This document shows positions 57,353 through 64,000 of a stretch of 64,000 nt of DNA, piece after piece (within the stretch, counting starts at the first letter, position 1; each line of letters begins with the position of its first letter). This DNA comes from Chiua virens (Eukaryota > Basidiomycota > Agaricomycetes > Boletales > Boletaceae), in the NCBI GenBank assembly GCA_019787685.1, contig JAHNUO010000012.1:744001-808000 (forward strand). Reading direction: 5' to 3'. The position numbers and the translations under genes were made by a program. A model generated the notes under the pieces. It did no database searches and was not told the origin of the DNA. It was given only the letters and a program-made list of their open reading frames with translations.

Positions 57353-60300
57353 TCAGGATGATGGTAGTACGTGCCGTGAGGACGCCGCTTCGACGGTGAC
57401 GTGGGCGTCGGCGCCGAAGACGATGACTGACGACGGATGCACCAAATTCTCCTGCGACGCATTATTGCTCGTCGCCTCCCCCGACGCGGGCGTCGTCGTA
57501 TCCCCGCACTCGTCCGACGAGTCGTCGTCCTCATCCATGAGCCAGTCGTCCCCCTCGGGCAGCATGATCACGCCCGACGCCGGATCATAGCTCAGCCGGT
57601 GCAGGTGGTTATCCAGCCCGTGCGACGGGGCGGCGTCGGACTCCGTCCACGGATCGGGGGTGGTGTGCGTGTCGGCGGTGAGCGGGTGCACTTCGTGTGG
57701 GCTGTTCGCCACGTCGTTCTCGCCGTTCTCGGTGGTGCGTGCACGGCGGGAGACCTTTTTACGCAGCAGGCTGTATCGGTTGCGAAGACTGAGCACGATC
57801 CCGTTGGTCGAGTTCAGTGGGATGCGCAGCAGGCCGTCGCGGTGGCCGTTCGCGAGCGTTTGTCCCTTCTTGAGCGGGAGCCAGGGTTCGGGGAGAACAC
57901 CCGTGAACGCTGGGTGGCCGTACCGTCGTTTGCCAGTGCTACACTCTCGGATCAGCGTCCTCGCCAGAATAGAAGGGTAGATGTACTGACTTTAGAATGC
58001 CATAGTACCAATTTGCCATCGGGGGCTGTGACTGCACACGACGTCAGAGGATCCGATGGCAAGGAAGGAGGCACTTACATAGTCTGTCCTTTCATCCTCG
58101 GGAGCAACGTACAGCGTCTCGTCATTCTGAGCGTATCTCCTTCGGCTCAGGTTGCTACCAGGACACAGTGAGCACTCGAAAAACGGATAAGTTCCCATCG
58201 CACCTCTGCGACCAGGTCACTGGATGACCTTCCCTCAGTCTGACGACATCTGCGGCCTCCTCTCCCCTCTCTACCTCGCACACAGAACTGAGGCACACCG
58301 CGTTACTTAATGGTCTGAAGGTCTTGTGAATGTACCAGGACCACGCGGCAGTCGCCAGAACAAGGGGCACGAGGAGAGATGACATGATGTAGCACTGCCG
58401 CAAGGTGAGGATGCCGATCATGAAGATCTGGAAGATGATGATTCCCCAGATCAGTCGCACAAAGGTCAGTGGCCAAGCTTGTCCTTGGGATTCGTAGGGT
58501 TTGTAAAACACTGCAAAGCGCGGATCGGTCTCATGACGCGGACCAAAACGAAATACGTGGACTTACCGAATAGAAGCTTGTACTTGTAGACGATGTATGC
58601 TACCCCAAAGTATATAGCACCGAAAATGACGATGAGTGGTTGTACTACACTGTATAAGATAGTGATGACGAAGATAAGGATTGCTTGGGGGTATACGACG
58701 CCATAATTTATCATTGGGGGTGCGTTCAACTCGGCGAAATCTACATGGTGTCAGGGGGATATAGAGCGAACAACGCAACTGTACGCACCTCGTGGGGTTC
58801 GTGTCCAAAAGATCCGGAAGATCATACGAGGGATCAACACCCCGAGGTTGAGCAGTTGCAAGGGCATTACACCAAACCCTGATTTGGCCACATCAGTTAA
58901 TCCCATGGGCACAGAAGAGGATAGTAACCTTGAAGGATGACGTAGGACAGGAAGAAATGTCTGAAAATGATGTTAGTTACTGAGGTGAGTTAGCTCTTGT
59001 AACTCACTTGGCTCGTCCTTGTTGCAATGCCTGTGCTAGCTTTTCCGGAATTTTGGCGGGAGAATTCGCCAAGTCTCTTACCAGTTGCCAGTACGTGCTA
59101 GCCAAGAGGAAGATGAACACGACGTTAACGAGAAGGAACAGAAAGTATCTTGTCGGAGTTAGTCGAGCAATTCCCCTATGGGCGAGGGCACTCACTTCTG
59201 TAGCACCGAGTATTCGACCAAGCTACGAGCTTTGTAGCCTTGTACATATGTCAAACCTAAGCAGAGTCAATAAACTGCTCTGAACGCTCTCGTGTTCAGG
59301 TCCTCACCTTCCAGGATAAAAGGTAACAGGGCATTGAGCGTGATCATGGCAACCGAGGGAAGCGAGTTTTGTACAATAGCTCGAATTTGGTCGTTGCTGT
59401 CAATTATTTCCCCTAACCAAGGCATCACTTTCTTGATTTCCTTGTAACTGAGCAAACTGGCGAGAGCGGTGATAGGAAGTATCCAGAAGAACAACAACAA
59501 CACGACGGCGCCGAGTACTAAAAGCTCCCGACAGAGTAGCGAACCTGGTGTATGTTCGATACTCGACCAGACTATGTCCCGTGGTTCCGGAGCCGGGTGG
59601 GTTTTCACTTCCCATGGATCAAATGAATGCGCGGCTTGGACAGCGATTTGCTACAGGGAGGCTCAATGCGGGAATTGGGATGGGAGTCAACGATCTTACC
59701 GCGCTAGACATTTTCTCGAATGTGACAAAAGCAACATGGGTGGCCTTTGTCTTCCCAATCCGCCGCCACCTCTTCACTTTTTCATCCGCTTCCTTGAACT
59801 TAGCCTCGAGGTACTCCAATGCATCCACTTTAGGGGCAAACCATCCAGGACGAAGTGTAGGACGCCTTCGATGCGGGACCACGAGTCTCGCAGGTTGACT
59901 TTCCAACACGGACGGTTCTGCTTCATTTGACTGTGTGATCACGTTCTCCGAAGGATCATATGACTCGACAACACTCGGGTTCCCCACATACTTTGTCCAC
60001 TCGTTCTCCAGTTTCAATAATGCTTTCGTTCGCTGGTTCAAGAGGACTTGCAGTGTCCCGACCTCTCTGCAAACTGAAACACTTTCCACACTCAATCCGA
60101 TGTTCTCGAAATACTCCGCGAGTGCACGCTCCGAACGCAAATGGAGTGGTAAGCGGGTTATCATGACAGTGCGCCCAGGGATGGAATGAACTAGCTCCAG
60201 CGAGAATAGTTGACGAGAGCGAATGTAGCGTTGATAGTTCTTGTATAGAAAACGGAGAGCGAGGCCCGTGAAAAGAAACGTGAAGAGGAAGTGCACAGTG

Positions 60301-61037
60301 AGATATGAGTTGGCGTCACTGATCAGGTCAAGCCAATCTCGACTGGGAGGATTGTCGACACCAGAGGACGACAACTGGGGCCAGTCGCTGTCATCGTCGT
60401 CCGACCCCGCGCCAATTCCGATATTGTGCTGACTAGCAAGTGAGGAGGATACGAGGTCATGCGAGGTACCACATACCGTCCAGTTGATAGGCATTAAGAC
60501 CGTGATTGCGAAAAAAGAGCATACAGAAAATAGATAGAAAGATGTTTTGAAAAAGCCGAGTAACTGGATAAGCGATAAGGTATTGGTTGGTTATCCGCTT
60601 GAAGGTAGACGTACCACCGCAGCATCCAAGCCGACTATTTGGAGGATTGTGTACTCGGACGTCTTCAACGTCGGCATGATCCAACCAAAGAATGCAGAGT
60701 GTGCGTGGGCTTCGTGTGGAGAAAACCCTGCGGATGGTGGTCAGTTTGGGGACAGGGCCGACCTGTGTCAGGCGAGTACCTTTGAGCTTGGTGCGAGGCG
60801 CGAATAGCAGTGGCCATCGGGGTCGACAATAAGAAAAAAGAAAAAAGGAGACAATTCCGATAGATGAGGCAAGGTATACCTGGGTAGTGAACCAGGGACC
60901 TTCGAACTTGTCTTCCGAGGAGGTTGAGTATGCGTAAAGCATGATGAGGACAACTCACAGGTTGGTGGAGAACCAGGCGGAAGTTCAGGATCAGAGTCTT
61001 CCAGTGCGCGGACCAAGAATTCCAAGACTTCAGCCAT
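57353..61037 (-). CDS. CSC1/OSCA-type calcium-permeable stress-gated cation channel (RSN1_7TM)
   Basis: Plasma-membrane or ER channel of the TMEM63/OSCA/CSC1 family (also called DUF221 or Phm7 family). Start MAEVLEFLVRALEDSDP at 61037. N-terminal helix TQVYLASSIGIVSFFLFSYC, then NPPNSRLG-type and the late-exocytosis region; YLTVHFLFTFLFTGLALRFLY; cytosolic RRM-like domain with HSIPGRTVMITRLPLHLRSE and EEKVKRWRR-type coil plus THVAFVTFEKMSSA. The 7TM core: DIVWSSIEHTPGSLLCRELL, VVLLLFFWILPITALASLLS, LPSVAMITLNALLPFIL, KYFLFLLVNVVFIFLLASTY, LLNLGVLIPRMI, NYGVVYPQAILIFVITILYS, and LIWGIIIFQIFMIGILTLRQ. Long acidic C-terminal tail (DEDDDSSDECGD). Around fifteen introns; exact joins not listed. 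Confidence 0.88.
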
Positions 61038-61551
61038 GATGTATAGAAAAGTAGAGGTCGTCGAGATAGTTGATGGTCGTCGGAACACGCGAATGCATGA
61101 AACGTCGCGGTTAATTAGACTCCACACAGTGACACACATGGCCACTTGCCAAAACAGGCGTGTTTGGCAAAAGCTTTTGTTCCTAACTACCGAGTCGAGA
61201 TCAGGCCTCATTGAACGCCTGGTCGTGTGGCCGGTAAGCTGGCACTGACAACATACATTGGTACAATTTGATCGGGTCGTGCTAACAATGACCGCACCGA
61301 CCTGCCCTAACGTTTTAGTATAGAATGTTGATCATACGTTGATGTTGCTTGTGTACCACTCCATTCAAGGTTACCGTTTCCTTGTGCACGGTGCGTCGGC
61401 CGAAACCTCGTTGATACTAAATATAAAGGGTCCGATAACAGTGGACCGATAACAACTTGAAAATACGACCGTTTTTTTTTTTGCCGACTCGTCCCGGCCC
61501 TCGGCGACCCCACCGACACACAGCGCTGACGATGATCTTTGTCCCGACAAA
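61038..61551. promoter_or_regulatory. Divergent promoter region of CSC1-like and SPX-RING genes
   Basis: 514 bp between two divergent start codons (61037 minus, 61552 plus). A run of nine T lies at 61473-61481, and TATAAAGG occurs at about 61422, 130 bp upstream of the plus-strand start, a candidate TATA element. No other gene is visible here. Confidence 0.4.
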
Positions 61552-63275
61552 ATGCACTTTTCAAAGACTTACGCTCGGTTACTCGCCACTCTGCCACCCG
61601 AAATCACGAGTAATGCATTCGAATATCGCAAGGTGCGCCCCTGGTATTCCCCTCCAGTTCAATCGATGTGATTGACCCGGACGCGCAAATGCCAGCTCAA
61701 ACAACTGATTAATAAAACCGTGTCCGAGCTCGATGCTATGGGCCTTGGCCCTTCTGCTCTTCAGGCTTTTCACGAGCGCGGAACTTTCAGAGGATGATTC
61801 GATGGACCAAGATGGGACTTTGGAAGGTTCATCTCTTAGTGTCAACTCTGAAAGCGAGTCGGATGCATCTTACAGACACGCTACGGATCGTTTATGAAAT
61901 TGCCATGGACTCAACTATACCGGAACCCAGACTCCGACTGTCTTCACGATATCCTTTGGATGATATGGCAACCCCACGCAACTCTACCCATTCTACCACA
62001 CAACCTATCTATCGTACCGATCTTCTCATCTCCCAACGATCGCTCTGCCAGATCACGCAAGCACTGCATCTCCCTCCTGTTCCGTTTGAACAAGAAATAC
62101 CCTCCGATCTCATCATTCCTCTCCCTTCTGATACTGCGTTCTTTCAACTCCTGACGTCCACCCTGTCTTCCCTCTCTGCCCACTTGGATACTTTACATGA
62201 GGATTTCAGTTCAGCCCTTAGCCGGCTTGCTGCGTCGATATCCGCAACAGCCCTTCCCGCCTCGTGCTCTTCTCCTCAGACATTTACTTCGTACTCGTTC
62301 ACCACCCGCAATACCACGTACATACGCCCCGGCGTTGGAGGAAAGTCTGACCTATATACCTGGCGTGAGATTTTCCGCCTCTATGCAGAAGCGGAAATTT
62401 TCGAGAGTGTCACAGAGTCGTCCCACGGCGAAAGAAGCACGGTGGAAGTAGAAAGGCAACTCAAGTTGTTCGAAGAACAGATACGGGATCAGAAAGCTAC
62501 GCTGGTCCTTCCCGGAAGTCGAAAAGCCCTGGATGCATTATTGAACTTGAACCTGTTCGTTCTAGGCATGAAGAAGGTATCAGTCTTCTCAGTCGTCTAA
62601 TTATCTAATTGTCCCCTCACAATCTGAAATCATACAGTTCGAGCTTGCAAATTCAGACGCAACTCGAAAAATCCTCAAGAAGCACACCAAACGTACAACA
62701 CTTCCGACTCCTTCTTACTTGCTGGAACAAGACACGTCTACGTCCGCGCCGTCCTCACACCATCTCACGTTGATCACGCGGCCTCCGAAATCCCTGGCGA
62801 GGCTTCTCGTACAAGCAATTGGCGAGGTTCTCTTACCTATTGTACCACACATCGACGATTATTCGTGCCTCATCTGTACTTATATCGCGTTCAAACCGAT
62901 CAGGCTTTCCTGCGGACATTTCTTTTGCGTAAGGTAACTAGTTCAGAGCGTGTGCTATTCCCTACGTGCGTAACCTTGTGCGTCAATCCAGATGCCTCGT
63001 CAAGCTGCAACGCCGTGGATTGGCGCCTTGTCCATTATGTCGTGCTCCAACCGTCTTGCAAGCAAACTCATGTGAGTATTCTTATCCTGCTGGTCTCTTC
63101 CACACACTCAATGTGCTATCATGTAGCAAGCATGGACTATGGGCTGCTCAACTTCATGATTGATTGGTTCCCTGTCGAGTCCCGTGAAAAGATGCTTGCC
63201 AATGAACAGGAAGTGAACCAAGAACAACTTGAACAACTTGGGATTGCAGAGGTTCGTGTTTGTCGGATCATGTAG
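61552..63275 (+). CDS. SPX-RING protein (RING-14-like E3 ligase)
   Basis: Combines an N-terminal SPX domain, which senses inositol pyrophosphates and phosphate, with a C-terminal RING finger; fungal relatives are annotated RING-14. Start MHFSKTYARLLATLPPEI, across the intron LKQLINKTVSELDAMG (SPX helix 1-2). Then FFQLLTSTLSSLSAHLDTLH, LYTWREIFRLYAEAEIFES and EEQIRDQKATLVLPGSRKAL, the second half of SPX. The RING of C3HC4 type reads CLICTYIAFKPIRLSCGHFFC across an intron to CLVKLQRRGLAPCPLCR. After it come DWFPVESREKMLANEQ and an acidic helix. Two extra bases seem present (near 61775 and 61892). The exact C-terminus is uncertain; TAG at 63273-63275 is the first stop in the last exon. Confidence 0.82.
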
Positions 63276-64000
63276 TAAGCATTGTCGGCATCACTGCCAG
63301 TTGCACTTGTCATTGTTGGTCATCAGGAAATCAGTGAAGTGATGATATTTCTAGATAATCCCAACATATTCTTACACAAATTAAACTAGCCAGATCTTTA
63401 TTTTACATGTAAATAATGGCTGGGTGCTTCATTTTTTGTCTAGAATATAATTTCATATGTATACATGTACATATCAAGGAATATTATCACCTCAGTGATT
63501 TCCTGATGTCACTATATGTACCTCTATTATGCAACAACATATGCATATGCCCCAATGACTGCCAGTTATGTATAGTCATTGCTGGCTGTTTGAGCCAGAC
63601 AATTTTGATGCACTATAAAAATGTTTTGGAATCAGATGTCTTATGTAGATTGGATCACACCATCATGATATGTATCTATTGTGCAGTGACTCCAAAAACT
63701 GTTCCAATGGTAATCCTGATTTAAAATTTGTTATGGCCCTCCAGGCAACCCTGGACCTGCAAGCCAGCTGACTCAATGGCAACATAACTACATTTTCTAA
63801 TATTTGTTGTTCTTTTTTATACATGCACACAAAAACCATTCTTACACAGGGCTCATCAGGACCAACAATCAGGCAGTTACTCAAGTTCTTTGTGCCCCAT
63901 GTGTGTTTGTAATCTGTGAAAAATGAGCAAAGGTGTGGAGACATTTCAGAGGTCACATACTTTTCAATAACATCCACCATGTCAAGGATGTTCTCTTCAG
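63276..64000. other. AT-rich right end, unassigned frame
   Basis: AT-rich compared with the coding region to its left. A minus-strand open frame, 63663-63980, reads VIEKYVTSEMSPHLCSFFTD and further EPCVRMVFVCMYKKEQQILE, with no family that I recognise. Base composition and codon style are closer to the Helitron at the left end of the window than to the host genes, so it may be the edge of another mobile element. The frame runs near the window edge and may be truncated. Confidence 0.35.

Noticed and set aside
1..64000. CRISPR arrays, rRNA or tRNA genes
   Set aside because: No regularly spaced short repeats, no rRNA-like blocks and no cloverleaf with a T-loop signature were found by eye on either strand.

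Overview
The window looks like nuclear DNA of a mushroom-forming basidiomycete (Agaricomycete-type). Genes are densely packed, split by many 45-60 bp GT-AG introns, and their products match fungal families: sphingolipid C9-methyltransferase, Cdc4-type myosin light chain, SPX-RING protein, CSC1 channel. No bacterial or organellar features were seen. All identifications come from motif and family recognition by eye; no search was run.

Layout. Positions 1-5.46 kb hold an autonomous-type Helitron (HUH Rep plus PIF1-like helicase) with a poly-Gln N-terminus and four in-frame stops. From 6.4 to 16.2 kb lie a CmcJ/AsaB-like oxidoreductase, a decayed O-methyltransferase (O-MT), three uncharacterised genes, a secreted LysM protein and a conserved uncharacterised fungal gene. 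From 16.3 to 18.7 kb PSF1 (GINS) and ULA1 (NEDD8 E1 subunit) are divergent with touching starts. A sparse stretch follows to 22 kb. From 22 to 37.2 kb is an expanded O-MT array. It contains two near-identical full copies as ~2.15 kb inverted repeats around a 1.27 kb spacer, a third full copy and four fragments, with the housekeeping genes RPC19 and a Cdc4-like light chain and a GMC oxidoreductase lying between copies. From 37.8 to 63.3 kb are an F-box/LRR-like protein, mitochondrial release factor 1, an MFS permease, arginyl-tRNA synthetase, WDR59/Sea3, YIF1, ribosomal protein eS10, sphingolipid C9-methyltransferase, a CSC1/OSCA channel and an SPX-RING protein. The last 0.7 kb is AT-rich and unassigned.

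A cross-cutting observation affects every gene model. Many conserved and essential genes (PSF1, ULA1, ArgRS, eS10, C9-MT, WDR59, GMC) need the reading frame to advance by one base at places where no intron fits, always as an apparent single extra base. The simplest reading is insertion-type consensus error, so frame breaks in the O-MT copies should not be taken alone as proof of pseudogenes. The Helitron is the exception: over 5 kb its frame never slips and its only defects are stops one C-to-T step from Gln codons.

Functionally, the O-MT array with the GMC oxidoreductase and the CmcJ-like enzyme could serve secondary metabolism, but no core synthase is visible and housekeeping genes are interspersed, so a biosynthetic cluster is only a hypothesis.
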